Shown: positions 7,895-16,947, numbered from the stretch's first letter. The stretch is DNA of 40,866 nt from a bacterium (GCA_004172935.1 SDZD01000056.1:1-40866); one strand, 5' to 3'. Made by a program: numbers and translations. Notes: generated from the letters alone by a model not told the origin.

Positions 7895-7965
7895 CTTCGC
7901 GAGACACCTCACTCTCAAAAATCTCTGTGTTTCTTATGTTCCTCTGTGCCCTCTGTGTTTAAAAT
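7895..7965. repeat. Composite dispersed repeat, copy 4
   Basis: The core CTCTGTGTTTCTTATGTTCC...CTCTGTGTTTAAAAT (7923-7965) ends 14 bp before the start of the next gene. Its CTCTGTGTTTAA end is complementary to TTAAACACAGAG at 7832-7843, so the whole 7832-7965 unit could form a nested foldback. Confidence 0.7.
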
Positions 7966-7979
7966 CTTCTTACTTTCAA

Positions 7980-10013
7980 ATGCGTCCCGACATTTTGCGA
8001 TTTCGTCAGGTTCATCTCGACTTCCATACCAGTGAGCATATCGAGGGCATCGGCGCCGATTTCAACGCCGCGCAGTTTCAGGAGTGCCTCAAACGCGGCC
8101 ACGTCGACTCCATCACCCTCTTCTCCAAGTGCCACCACGGCTACTCGTATCATTCGACCGATGTCGGCAAGCGCCACCCCCACCTCGATTTCGAGTTGTT
8201 GCCCCGCCAAATCGAAGCCTGTCGCGCCATTGATGTCAAATGTCCCATCTACCTGTCGGCGGGACTCGACGAGTGGATCGCCCAAACCCGCCCCGAATGG
8301 ATAGCCATGTCGCGCGACGGCAAAATCCGCAACCCCCTCCAGTCCGGCTGGCGCACGATGGCCTTCGATACCGGCTATCTCGACTACCTCTGTGAGCAAA
8401 TCCTCGAAGTCGTGCAATCACTCGATGCCAGCGACGGCATTTTCCTCGACATCATCGGCACCCGCGACAACTTCTCGCCACTGGGCATGGCGAACATGTT
8501 GGCCGAGGGCATCGACCCCACCGACGAGCGCGCCGTCAAAGGCTGGAACGAACTGGTGCTGCGCCGTTACTTCGAGCGTACCACGGCGGCTTGCAAAGAG
8601 GGCGATGCCGAACGCCGCGTATTCCACAACGCCGGACACATCCACAAAGGCGACTTCGACGCCATGCGCTGGAACTCGCACCTCGAACTCGAATCCCTCC
8701 CGACCGGCGGCTGGGGCTACGACCACTTCCCGCTCTCGGCGCTCTACGTCGGCACAACGGGCTTCGACTTTCTCGGCATGACTGGAAAGTTCCATACCAC
8801 CTGGGGCGAGTTCGGCGGCTTCAAGCGCCCCGAAGCGCTCCAATACGAGTGCGCCGCCATGATCGCCCTCAACGCCAAATGCTCAATCGGCGACCAGTTG
8901 CACCCGCGCGGTGCCATGAATCCCGATACCTACGACCTCATCGGCGCCGCCTACTCCGAAGTCGAAGAAAAGCAGCAGTGGTGCCAACACGCCACGCCGT
9001 GGGCCGAAGTTGCTCTTCTCTCTGCTGAACCGCTCGGCACTTCGCGCGGCCAATCCTCGCGTAATTCCAACCCCGACGAGGGCGCCTCGCGAATGCTGCT
9101 CGAACTCGGTATCCCCTTCGAAGTCCTCGACCTCGAAGCCGACTTGCATCCTTATAAGGTAGTCATTCTTCCCGACGTTTTCACCCTCGACGAAGCCCTT
9201 ATTCACAAACTCGAAGCCTTCATCGCGGGCGGCGGCAAACTGCTGCTTAGCGGCCAAAGCGGCCTCGACCTTTCAGGCCGTCAGTTCGCCAAATTTGTCG
9301 GCCTCAACTGGGCGAGCGCCAGCCAGTGGAACCCCGATTATTTGGTCCCCACTATCGAATCCCCGACCCCGCGCGTGCGTGGCCCCTTCGTCGTTCATGG
9401 CGGCGCCCAAAACGTCAGCGAGGGCAGGGCACCCGGCTCAAGAGTCGATTGGGAAACCCTCGCTACCCGCCGCGACCCCTATTTCAATCGCAACTACGCC
9501 CACTTCTGCTCCCACCAGCACACCCCCGACGCCACCGATAGCGAGTTCCCCGGTGTCCTCTCCAATGGCCGCATCGCCTACTTCGCCCACTCCATCTTCA
9601 CCGCCTACCGCGAACTCGGCCAACCCCTGCTCCGTGATATGGTCAAAGACGCCCTCGCCTCCCTGCTCCCCTTGCCACTCATTCAGGCCAACTTGCCTTC
9701 CACCGCGCGCCTCTACCTCAACCAACAGCACGACCATAACCGCGCCATCCTCCATCTGCTGTACGCCACTCCCCAAAAGCGCGGAGCCGACGCCTCGCGC
9801 TGGGGCGAGGGCGCCCACATGGTCGAAGTCATCGAAGACCCCGTCCCCCTCCACGACGTGAAAGTAACCTTGCGTCCCAACCGCCCGGTGAAAAGCGTCC
9901 GTATAGTCCCCGAAGGTCCCCCCCTGGATTTCGCCTTCCATGTCGAAGAAGAAGCCATCTCCTTCACCGTCCCGCAGGTCTACATCCACCAAATGATAGA
10001 AATCAACTTCTAA
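7980..10013 (+). CDS. Glycoside hydrolase candidate: GHL6-like barrel plus beta-galactosidase trimerisation-like domain
   Basis: A 677-residue protein without a signal peptide, so probably cytoplasmic. The N-terminal about 330 residues look like the hypothetical glycosyl hydrolase 6 (GHL6) alpha/beta barrel: HVDSITLFSKCHHGYSYH, then ARP-type sugar-binding segments, then DGIFLDIIGTRDN with D152 and D157 as candidate acidic active-site residues. Residues about 345-560 resemble the glutamine-amidotransferase-like trimerisation domain of GH42-type enzymes (HPYKVVILPDVFTLDEALIHKL and GGGKLLLSGQSG). A C-terminal beta domain follows. It probably acts on an imported oligosaccharide; the substrate cannot be told. 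No transporter or regulator gene adjoins it. The start has no Shine-Dalgarno and lies 14 bp after a dispersed repeat. Confidence 0.72.
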   Translation: MRPDILRFRQVHLDFHTSEHIEGIGADFNAAQFQECLKRGHVDSITLFSKCHHGYSYHSTDVGKRHPHLDFELLPRQIEACRAIDVKCPIYLSAGLDEWIAQTRPEWIAMSRDGKIRNPLQSGWRTMAFDTGYLDYLCEQILEVVQSLDASDGIFLDIIGTRDNFSPLGMANMLAEGIDPTDERAVKGWNELVLRRYFERTTAACKEGDAERRVFHNAGHIHKGDFDAMRWNSHLELESLPTGGWGYDHFPLSALYVGTTGFDFLGMTGKFHTTWGEFGGFKRPEALQYECAAMIALNAKCSIGDQLHPRGAMNPDTYDLIGAAYSEVEEKQQWCQHATPWAEVALLSAEPLGTSRGQSSRNSNPDEGASRMLLELGIPFEVLDLEADLHPYKVVILPDVFTLDEALIHKLEAFIAGGGKLLLSGQSGLDLSGRQFAKFVGLNWASASQWNPDYLVPTIESPTPRVRGPFVVHGGAQNVSEGRAPGSRVDWETLATRRDPYFNRNYAHFCSHQHTPDATDSEFPGVLSNGRIAYFAHSIFTAYRELGQPLLRDMVKDALASLLPLPLIQANLPSTARLYLNQQHDHNRAILHLLYATPQKRGADASRWGEGAHMVEVIEDPVPLHDVKVTLRPNRPVKSVRIVPEGPPLDFAFHVEEEAISFTVPQVYIHQMIEINF

Positions 10014-10034
10014 CTCTCAATTGCTCATCTCATC

Positions 10035-10063
10035 TGTAGGGGCGAACCTCGTGTTCGCCCTCC
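10035..10063. repeat. REP-like hairpin TGTAGGGGCGAAC...GTTCGCCC
   Basis: Same stem as 1068-1097: GGGCGAAC (10040-10047) and GTTCGCCC (10053-10060) with loop CTCGT. It lies just after the hydrolase stop. Confidence 0.75.
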
Positions 10064-10138
10064 ATCAGTTCCCCATCACGTTTGATCATAGGAGCTTATC
10101 CCCATCCAGTCGCGCGAAGCCTCTCTGTCTATTCGCCC

Positions 10139-10426
10139 ATGCCCTCCTTCCAAAAATCTCTACTGCTGTTTCTGTCGCTCCTCGATCTCTTCTTCAACGC
10201 CCTATTACTCGTCCTGATGCTATCGAACTTGGCCGCCAAAGGCGCCACTCATGCCGCCCTGTTCGCAGTCATGCTGTTACTCAGCGGCGCCCAAATAGCC
10301 TACGCCCACAAAACCTTCCAGTCCTCCCAAAAACAGCACCCTTTGCTACAGGCGCTCTCTCTCAACCTGTTCATCAATCTAGGTTTCGTAGTCTTCGTAC
10401 TCGCTGAAAACTCCGCCCGCTCATAA
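10139..10426 (+). CDS. Small membrane protein of unknown function
   Basis: A 95-residue protein that I do not recognise. It has three hydrophobic segments: about residues 6-27 (KSLLLFLSLLDLFFNALLLV), 34-54 (ATHAALFAVMLLLSGAQIAY) and 69-90 (LLQALSLNLFINLGFVVFVL). ATG 10139 was chosen because upstream in-frame codons encode a non-hydrophobic extension overlapping the REP-rich gap. No ribosome site is visible. It is not in an evident operon. Confidence 0.5.
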   Translation: MPSFQKSLLLFLSLLDLFFNALLLVLMLSNLAAKGATHAALFAVMLLLSGAQIAYAHKTFQSSQKQHPLLQALSLNLFINLGFVVFVLAENSARS

Positions 10427-10453
10427 CAGCAGACCATCACTAAGAAATAACTG

Positions 10454-10750
10454 ATTGACACTGTTTTTACTTGAAGAGATGGATGCATCATGCTTACCTG
10501 ATTCTGGGATTTTCTCACTTGCCTCCAATCCCTTCTATGACATCTGCGCGGGCGCTTTCTCCGGGAATTATTTTCCCGTTGCAGGCCAAACGTGGCCTCC
10601 TCGGCCAAAACACCGTGGGGCTACGACTACAAGACAACCACCATGCCACCGCCCCTGACGGCGACGCCTGGGGCTACATCCAAAGCGGCACTTGGAACGT
10701 AGGGTAGTGCCCCCCGCGCAACCAACTTCATTTCCGGTGGCGGCTCCTAA
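10454..10750 (+). pseudogene. Fossil copy of the array protein family (internal deletion)
   Basis: This stretch aligns with the start and end of the array genes and lacks the middle. TTGACACTGTTTTTAC (from 10455) matches the block before the 19714 gene, and the -10 TATAAT has become CATCAT. The leader GATTCTGG...TTTTCTCAC matches 10871-10890. An ATG at 10537 corresponds to the family start. A piece of the signal-peptide coding region (TCTGCGCGGGCGC) is then fused directly and in frame to the family C-terminus (FPLQAKRGLLGQN through GYIQSGTWNVG), ending at a premature TAG (10705-10707). The normal family end ISGGGS and its TAA (10748-10750) remain in another frame. About a thousand codons are missing. 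A family-type hairpin follows at 10769. Confidence 0.85.
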
Positions 10751-10768
10751 ACCCTATTGAATTAACCA

Positions 10769-10801
10769 ACATCGCGCCTCTGAAGTAAGGAGACGCGATG
10801 T
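10769..10801 (+). terminator. Hairpin terminator of the fossil unit
   Basis: ACATCGCG (10769-10776) pairs perfectly with CGCGATGT (10794-10801), with extra inner pairing CCT/AGG. It is placed like the terminators of the intact paralogs, which supports this being a complete but decayed unit. The T-tract is weak. Confidence 0.6.
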
Positions 10802-10856
10802 GATATTTTGATTGGTGTAAAGAAATTAACATTGTCAGGTCTTAGCATCGAATAGG

Positions 10857-10862
10857 TATAAT
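10857..10862 (+). promoter_or_regulatory. -10 box of array gene 1 (leader class I)
   Basis: TATAAT in the context GGTATAATGCTCCTT, 55 bp before the ATG at 10912. The same distance and the same following leader (TGCTCCTT...TTCTGG...CTCACC) occur at 19659 before gene 4 and, degenerate, in the fossil. Confidence 0.75.
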
Positions 10863-10911
10863 GCTCCTTCGATTCTGGCAGTTTTCTCACCCCGAACTCC
10901 CGTTTCATTCC

Positions 10912-13900
10912 ATGAAAATCCAATCCGTTTTCCAGCGCGCTATCTGTGCGGGCGCGCTTTTGGTTGGCTTCGCTTCTGTGCAAAAAGCCGATGCCGCCAC
11001 TTTTCGTGTGAGTAGTAATGCCGACTCTGGCCCCGGTACTTTGCGTCAAGCCATTCTCGATGCCAATACCGCTCGTACCGACGATACCATTATTCTCGAT
11101 GACCTGACCTTGCTATCGTCGGTCCGAATCGACCTCAAGACAGGTGAACTGCGCATCGCCAATCGCGGCAAGCTCACCATCGAGATTCAATCTGCCGCTC
11201 GCTCTGGAGTCACAATTCGCGGTGGCTATCTCAGCCGCATCTTTAATATCGAAGCGGGCGCAAACCTCACCCTCAACCGTCTGACTCTCGACAGAGGATT
11301 CAGTACCGCAGGCGGCGCCGTCTTCAATAGCGGTCAGCTGACTGCCAACAATAGCTACTTCTACGATAACTTCACCGATGCCTCTGGCAATGGTGGCGCC
11401 ATTTACAACGCTGGGCGTGGCCTCACCCTCAACAATACCACCTTCTATAAAAACACCACGCAACGCCAACTCGGTGCACAGGTTGGCGATGGCGGTGCCA
11501 TCTACAACGCGGCGGCGGCGGGTCCCATCGCCATCACTGGTTGCATCTTTACCGAGAATGTATCAACCAATGGTGGTGCCATTTACAACGCCAGCACTAG
11601 TGCCATCACCATCAACAAAACCCGATTTGACCTGCACCGTATTTATGGCAATGGCGGAGTAATCGCCTGCGCTGGCAACCTCACCATTAGCAATAGCGCC
11701 CTCGTCAATAACTATGCGTCGCGTGAGGGGGGAGCTATTTACAACTGGGTAACTGGAACAAATATCCCATCCTTCCTCCGCCTTAGCAACAGCACCATTT
11801 CCTACAATAGCTGTGGGTTTAATGGTGGCGCCATCTATAATGCGGGCAGCGACTTAACGGTTGAAAGTTGCACCCTCACTGGCAATGACACCGATGAATC
11901 CTTCAATGGCGGCGGTATTTTTCATAGTAGCAATTATGCCTTCACTCTTAACAACAGCATTGTTGCTGGTAACACGGCAGGTACAAGGCGCGCCCCCAAT
12001 ATCTATGGCAATGTGACCTTCGGAGACTATAACCTCGTCGATGACACCACAGGTACAACCCTCACAGGCACCCATAACATCGTTGGCAAAGACCCGAAAC
12101 TAGGCGGACTAATTGATAACGGTGGCCCTACCCCCACCCACATCTTACTGACTGGAAGCCCTGCCATTGATGCTGGTAAATCGACTCTGACAACCGACCA
12201 ACGCGGCAACGCGCGTCCCATTAATGTAGCCAACATCCCCAACGCACCCGGCGGTAATGGCAGTGACATCGGCGCTGTCGAGGTCAACGAAGCGCCACAA
12301 AGCGGGATGAGTCTGGTCGTGAACAAAACCGACGACCATAACGACGGCGTCTGTGGTGCCACTGATTGCACTCTGCGCGAAGCCCTCACTTTCGCCCGCG
12401 CAAATCGCGAGTCAGTGCCTTATGCCATCCCCACAACCATCACATTCGATTTAGTTGTGTTCGCCTCAAAGCAAACCTTGGAGTTCGCAGCTCCATTACC
12501 CGAACTCGATACCAATGTTAGCATCATCGGCCCCTCAAACCCCGGTTCCGGTGTGACTCTCAGCAGCACTCTCGGCGTCGATAGCGCGCTACATATCAGA
12601 GAAGGTTGGGCCAACCTCTCGAACCTGACCCTGAGAAGCGAATATGGTGACGATCTGCTTGTGGACAGTGGAACAGTAACAGTGAACGGCTGTTTGTTCG
12701 AGGAAGGCAGGAGAGGTATTAAGATCGGAGATGAGTCGTTTGCCCCAACCAGCTTGACGGTCAAGAACTCGACTTTCACGGGGCAACAGGATGTGGCGTT
12801 CCAAGCTTCCTCGACAAGCGTGACCGCAACCTTGGATTCTTGCACCATCACCCGCAACGTTCGGGGTATTCTCGTTCAAAATGGCACCGTACATTTGAAG
12901 AATTCCCTTGTAGTTGGTAACGACCTCAACATCGACACAACCAATGGCAAGCCCCTGGCGAGTAACGCCACAAGCATCGTCACTGGCACGGCCGAGCAAG
13001 CGGGCCTTGGTACGTTCTCGGATCGTGGTGGCCCGACCTTCACCTATTCTTTGCTGCCTGGAAGCCCGGCCCGCGATGCAGGTGCCACCACCCTCACCAC
13101 CGATCAGCGCGGCGTGAAGCGCGATTCCAAGCCCGACATCGGCGCTTACGAGGCTAATGCCGCGCCCAGAATCGAATCGCTCTCACCTCTGAACGCCACC
13201 GATAAAGTTGGCACCAAGCGCACTTTCTCTATCACTGCCAGTGATCTCAACGGCGTGTCCAATATCAGAGAATTTTGGTTGATGGTTAATGAGCGCCTGT
13301 CGTGGAATGGCGGGGCCACACTCATCTATGTTCCTACCAACATTCCCACCGACGGCTTGCTCTATCTGCGTGCCGCCGATGGCCTGTCCTTTTTGCCCCC
13401 GATGGGAATTGGCGCCGGAGCCAGCACCAATGCCGCGCTCGATAATGGCGCCGTCAACATCTTGGCCCGCGATGTGAAAATCACCACGTCGGGCAACTCC
13501 ATCACGCTTAATCTGCCCCTCACCATCCGCGATGGCTTGGTCGGCGTCAACCGTGTCTTTGGCCGCGTAGTCGATACATTTGGCGCCACCGACCCCTCCG
13601 CGACACCTGGCGACGATGGTTACCGCCGCTTTGGCAACTACACCGTCACCCCACAGTTCAGCGGCGCCACCAACAGCGCCCCAACGCTATCCAGGTTAAC
13701 GCCAACCAATACCAACACCGCTCTCGATTCGTCAGGCTTTGGCCCCGTCCAGAACTTCACTTTCTATGCCGTCGATCCCAACGGCACGGGCGACATCGAA
13801 AGCATCTGGCTGATGGCGAACAAGCAGCGCAACTGGACCAATAGCGCCACCTTCATCTACACCCCGCGCACTCGCCGCCTGACGCTTCGCTCCGACGATG

Positions 13901-14214
13901 GCAACACCGCCCTCGGCGGCGGCATCATCGGTACCGATGGCATCATCGAGAACAGCCAGGTGCGCGTCGATCTTTCCAAAGTGCGAGTCCTCACCTATGG
14001 CGACGGAAAAACCTTCGGCATTATCTTGCCGTTGCAAGCCAAACGCGGCCTCCTCGGCCAAAATACCGTCTGGCTCCGTGTACAGGACAATCAGCGCGCC
14101 ACCGCCCCTAACGGCGACGCGCAGGGCTACGTCCAAAGTGGTACTTGGAACGTAGGGCAGGGCACAACTCCCCGCTCTACCACTTCCACCACCATTTCTG
14201 CCGCTGGCTCATAA
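10912..14214 (+). CDS. Array protein 1: exported two-cassette beta-helix protein with twin C-terminal domains
   Basis: 1100 residues. Signal peptide about 1-29 (ICAGALLVGFASVQKADAA). Cassette A (about 30-455) opens with DSGPGTLRQAILDAN, runs through Asn-rich beta-helix rungs (repeated GGAIYN, NNTTF, NSTIS) and closes with GGPTPTHILLTGSPAIDAG...TDQRG...DIGAVE. Cassette B (about 465-748) opens with a CSLREA-type motif, DDHNDGVCGATDCTLREA, and closes with GGPTFTYSLLPGSPARDAG...DIGAYE. The constant region has two related domains, about 752-915 and 920-1082, then a short Ser/Thr tail ending ISAAGS. No membrane anchor, SLH or PEP-CTERM signal is seen. The ATG at 10861 is rejected because it lies inside the -10 box. 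Beta-helix proteins of this kind are usually surface or secreted adhesins or polysaccharide-active proteins; no catalytic residues could be assigned. Confidence 0.88.
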   Translation: MKIQSVFQRAICAGALLVGFASVQKADAATFRVSSNADSGPGTLRQAILDANTARTDDTIILDDLTLLSSVRIDLKTGELRIANRGKLTIEIQSAARSGVTIRGGYLSRIFNIEAGANLTLNRLTLDRGFSTAGGAVFNSGQLTANNSYFYDNFTDASGNGGAIYNAGRGLTLNNTTFYKNTTQRQLGAQVGDGGAIYNAAAAGPIAITGCIFTENVSTNGGAIYNASTSAITINKTRFDLHRIYGNGGVIACAGNLTISNSALVNNYASREGGAIYNWVTGTNIPSFLRLSNSTISYNSCGFNGGAIYNAGSDLTVESCTLTGNDTDESFNGGGIFHSSNYAFTLNNSIVAGNTAGTRRAPNIYGNVTFGDYNLVDDTTGTTLTGTHNIVGKDPKLGGLIDNGGPTPTHILLTGSPAIDAGKSTLTTDQRGNARPINVANIPNAPGGNGSDIGAVEVNEAPQSGMSLVVNKTDDHNDGVCGATDCTLREALTFARANRESVPYAIPTTITFDLVVFASKQTLEFAAPLPELDTNVSIIGPSNPGSGVTLSSTLGVDSALHIREGWANLSNLTLRSEYGDDLLVDSGTVTVNGCLFEEGRRGIKIGDESFAPTSLTVKNSTFTGQQDVAFQASSTSVTATLDSCTITRNVRGILVQNGTVHLKNSLVVGNDLNIDTTNGKPLASNATSIVTGTAEQAGLGTFSDRGGPTFTYSLLPGSPARDAGATTLTTDQRGVKRDSKPDIGAYEANAAPRIESLSPLNATDKVGTKRTFSITASDLNGVSNIREFWLMVNERLSWNGGATLIYVPTNIPTDGLLYLRAADGLSFLPPMGIGAGASTNAALDNGAVNILARDVKITTSGNSITLNLPLTIRDGLVGVNRVFGRVVDTFGATDPSATPGDDGYRRFGNYTVTPQFSGATNSAPTLSRLTPTNTNTALDSSGFGPVQNFTFYAVDPNGTGDIESIWLMANKQRNWTNSATFIYTPRTRRLTLRSDDGNTALGGGIIGTDGIIENSQVRVDLSKVRVLTYGDGKTFGIILPLQAKRGLLGQNTVWLRVQDNQRATAPNGDAQGYVQSGTWNVGQGTTPRSTTSTTISAAGS

Positions 14215-14235
14215 ACCGTTAATCAATTCAAAACT

Positions 14236-14271
14236 CAACAGCGCGACCTTTTAATGAAGGCCGCGCTGTTG
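14236..14271 (+). terminator. Hairpin after array gene 1
   Basis: CAACAGCGCG (14236-14245) pairs with CGCGCTGTTG (14262-14271), with additional inner CCTT/AAGG pairing. It starts 21 bp after the stop. There is no long T-run. The same stem sequence theme (AACAGCGCG) recurs after genes 2 and 4. Confidence 0.75.
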
Positions 14272-14328
14272 CATTCCCATAACGTAACATTAATAAATTG
14301 ATAATGTTTGCGCTGGGAGACATATGGG

Positions 14329-14334
14329 TATAAT
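14329..14334 (+). promoter_or_regulatory. -10 box of array gene 2 (leader class II)
   Basis: TATAAT, 51 bp before the ATG at 14380. The upstream block ATAACGTAACATTAAT and the leader TTGAGAATTTTTTGGGAATG (from 14337) also precede gene 3; the leader is identical over 48 bp through the start codon (14337-14384 and 16956-17003). Confidence 0.78.
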
Positions 14335-14379
14335 AGTTGAGAATTTTTTGGGAATGTCCCCCGACACCCCGCCCCATTC

Positions 14380-16836
14380 ATGAATATACAATCCGTTTTG
14401 CGCCGCGTGGCTTTCACCGGCGTCTTCCTCCTCGGCATTGGCGCGGCCCAACGCGCTGATGCGGCCACATTCGCCGTCACCAACACCAACCCTTCCGGTG
14501 CAGGTAGCTTGCGGCGGGCCGTTCTCGATGCCAACGATGCCCCCAGCGACGACATCATCACCTTCAATATCCCCACCAACACCATCGCTGTCAGTGGCGC
14601 CTTGCCCATCGCGAACAATGGCTCCCTTCTCATTGATGGCACAGGCGCAAGGCGCCCGCTGCTTGATGGCGGCGGCACCTCTGGCCTCTTCGTTGTTCGT
14701 CCGGGAGCCAATGTCACCCTGAAGGCTTTTGCAATCACTCGCGCTCTGGAAAGTGCTGTTACCAATCAGGCTGGTACTCTAACGATAGAGGGCGTCGATT
14801 TCTATTCGAATTCTGCGGCGAATCGACAGGGGGGCGCCGGATTCGGTGGCGCCATCAACAATCTGGGTGGCACCGTTCGTGTCACGAACAGCACTTTCAG
14901 CGACAATGTCGCGGGACCGGGAATCAGCGGCGGCGGCGGCGCTATCTCTAGCACCGGCACTGTACTCGTCAGCCGCTGCTCGTTTTTAAGCAATACCTCT
15001 GGTGCGGGCGGCGCTGTCTACAACAATGGCGGCACCGTCAGAGTCGATAATAGCACCTTCTTCGCTAACCGGGGCAGCGCCTTTTTTGTCAATAACACGG
15101 AGCTACTCATCGAAAGCTGCACCCTCACCCAAAACAGCGGCAACAATGGCGGCGCCATTTTCAGAAATGCAGGTTCGCTCACATTACATAGCAGCATCGT
15201 CGCCGGCAACACCAATCTAAATGGCAGCTTAGACAACATCTCCGGCGCCGTCACCGCTGGCGACTACAACCTCATTGATAACACGACGGGTACTACTCTC
15301 TCCGGCACCCATGACATCGTCTCGACAACCCCTAAACTCGGCGAACTCGGCGATCATGGTGGCCCCACGCAAACCGTCGCCCTCCTACCCGGTAGCCCTG
15401 CCATTGATGCTGGCAACACCGCCCTCACCACCGATCAGCGCGGCGTGGCCCGCCCACAGCGCAGTGCTCCCGACATCGGCGCCTTCGAGGTCATCAACAC
15501 CGCTCCCCAATTCACTTCTCTTACCCTTGGCCCAGCCGCCCCGAAAACCGATGGCACCCTGACCGCGATACCTATGTCCACCGATGCCGACGGCGACACC
15601 CCCATTTACACCTACGTATGGCGTAAAAATGGCGGCGTCATCGAAGGTGAATCCGGCGCGATTCTCGACCTCTCCAAGCCGGGCAACGGCGACCTCGGCG
15701 ACGCCATCACGGTTACTGCAATGGTCAGTGATGGGTTCGCCACGGGCGAACCCATCTCATCGGGTGTGGTTTACGTCGAAGATTTCACTCCTTCCGTTGT
15801 GTCGCTTTCGCCGCAAGGTGGCGCCGACCGGGTTGGCAACAAGCGCACCTTCACCCTCACCGTCAGCGACTTCGATGGTGCGAACGACATCCGCGAGGCA
15901 TGGCTGCTCATCAATGATCGCCTCTCTTGGAATGCGGGCGCCACGCTCATCTATGTCCCCGATGCTGGAACGCCAACGAACGGCTTGCTTTATCTGCGTC
16001 AGGGCGATGCCTTCCTTCCTACTATGCGTATCGGCACGGGCGCCACTGCGGGCGCCGTCCTCGATAACGGCGCTGTGCGTGTCATCGGTAGCGAAGTCGC
16101 TGTCAACGTGGGCAACGATTCTAAAACGCTGATCTTGTCGTTACCTCTCACCATTCGCGAGGGACTTGTCGGCCAAAACCGCCTCTTCGCCCGCGTTGTC
16201 GACCGTCAAGGGGTTCTCGATGCCCTCTCCGAAGCAGGCGATGATGGTTACCGTCGCTATGGCAACTATACCGTCACCCCGCCATTCCCGACAGCCACCA
16301 ATAGCGCCCCGACGCTTTCCAAGCTCAACCCCGCTAATACCAACACGGTTTTGAACTCGGCGGGCATCGCCCCCGCCCCCCAGAACTTCGGCTTCTTCGT
16401 CAAAGATGAGAATGGCTGGGGCGACATCGACAACGTCTGGTTCTTGGCCGGACAGGTGCGCAGCTTCCGCTTCACTGCCAACTTCGTCTTCTACCCCCGC
16501 ACACGTCGCCTCTTCATCCGCTCCGACGATGGCACCACCTTGCTCGGCGGCGGACGTATCGGCTCGACGGGCATCCTCGAAAACTCGCAAGTGCGACTTG
16601 ACCTCTCCAAAGTCAAAATGACCATAGTCGACGACAAGAGCTTCGGCCTCACACTGCCAATCCAGGCTAAAAGCCGCCTCTTCGGTCCCAATAAGGTCTG
16701 GTTACGAGTACAGGACAACCAACGCGCCACCGCCCCCAACGGCGATTACGAGGGATACGTCCTCGGCGGCACCTGGAACGTAACTCAGGGCACCACCCCT
16801 CGTTCCACTAATTCCATTTCAGCTGGTGGCTCCTAA
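14380..16836 (+). CDS. Array protein 2: exported single-cassette beta-helix protein with Ig-like linker domain
   Basis: 818 residues, the shortest intact member. Signal peptide about 1-28 (VAFTGVFLLGIGAAQRADAA). One beta-helix cassette (about 29-368) opens with PSGAGSLRRAVLDAN and closes with GGPTQTVALLPGSPAIDAG...TDQRG...DIGAFE. In place of a second cassette there is an Ig/PKD-like domain (about 371-467) with YVWRKNGGVIEGESG, LDLSKPGNGD and VSDGFATGEPISSGVVYV. The twin C-terminal domains follow (about 470-633, 642-803). The tail is Ser/Thr-rich and ends ISAGGS. The nearest relative is gene 3, next door, with several identical DNA stretches of about 40-50 bp, so these two are the most recent duplicates or are kept alike by gene conversion. 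Confidence 0.88.
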   Translation: MNIQSVLRRVAFTGVFLLGIGAAQRADAATFAVTNTNPSGAGSLRRAVLDANDAPSDDIITFNIPTNTIAVSGALPIANNGSLLIDGTGARRPLLDGGGTSGLFVVRPGANVTLKAFAITRALESAVTNQAGTLTIEGVDFYSNSAANRQGGAGFGGAINNLGGTVRVTNSTFSDNVAGPGISGGGGAISSTGTVLVSRCSFLSNTSGAGGAVYNNGGTVRVDNSTFFANRGSAFFVNNTELLIESCTLTQNSGNNGGAIFRNAGSLTLHSSIVAGNTNLNGSLDNISGAVTAGDYNLIDNTTGTTLSGTHDIVSTTPKLGELGDHGGPTQTVALLPGSPAIDAGNTALTTDQRGVARPQRSAPDIGAFEVINTAPQFTSLTLGPAAPKTDGTLTAIPMSTDADGDTPIYTYVWRKNGGVIEGESGAILDLSKPGNGDLGDAITVTAMVSDGFATGEPISSGVVYVEDFTPSVVSLSPQGGADRVGNKRTFTLTVSDFDGANDIREAWLLINDRLSWNAGATLIYVPDAGTPTNGLLYLRQGDAFLPTMRIGTGATAGAVLDNGAVRVIGSEVAVNVGNDSKTLILSLPLTIREGLVGQNRLFARVVDRQGVLDALSEAGDDGYRRYGNYTVTPPFPTATNSAPTLSKLNPANTNTVLNSAGIAPAPQNFGFFVKDENGWGDIDNVWFLAGQVRSFRFTANFVFYPRTRRLFIRSDDGTTLLGGGRIGSTGILENSQVRLDLSKVKMTIVDDKSFGLTLPIQAKSRLFGPNKVWLRVQDNQRATAPNGDYEGYVLGGTWNVTQGTTPRSTNSISAGGS

Positions 16837-16851
16837 CCGCTAAATCCTCTT

Positions 16852-16893
16852 AATAACACAAGGGCGCGCTCTCAATTGGGCGCGCTGTTGTAT
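16852..16893 (+). terminator. Hairpin after array gene 2
   Basis: AATAACACAAGGGCGCGC on the left pairs with GCGCGCTGTTGTATT on the right around TCTCAATTG. The loop TCTCAATTG is identical to that after gene 3. Confidence 0.7.
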
Positions 16894-16947
16894 TTCCATA
16901 ACGTAACATTAATGAATTGATACTGTTTATTCTGGCGGATATATGAG

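Noticed and set aside
121..7965. CTCTGTG-rich repeats considered as a CRISPR array
   Set aside because: The copies are kilobases apart, lie before different genes, have no regular spacers and there are no cas genes.
10861..10911. Earlier in-frame ATG for array gene 1 at 10861
   Set aside because: It lies inside the TATAAT -10 box shared with gene 4; the ATG at 10912 begins the family signal peptide.
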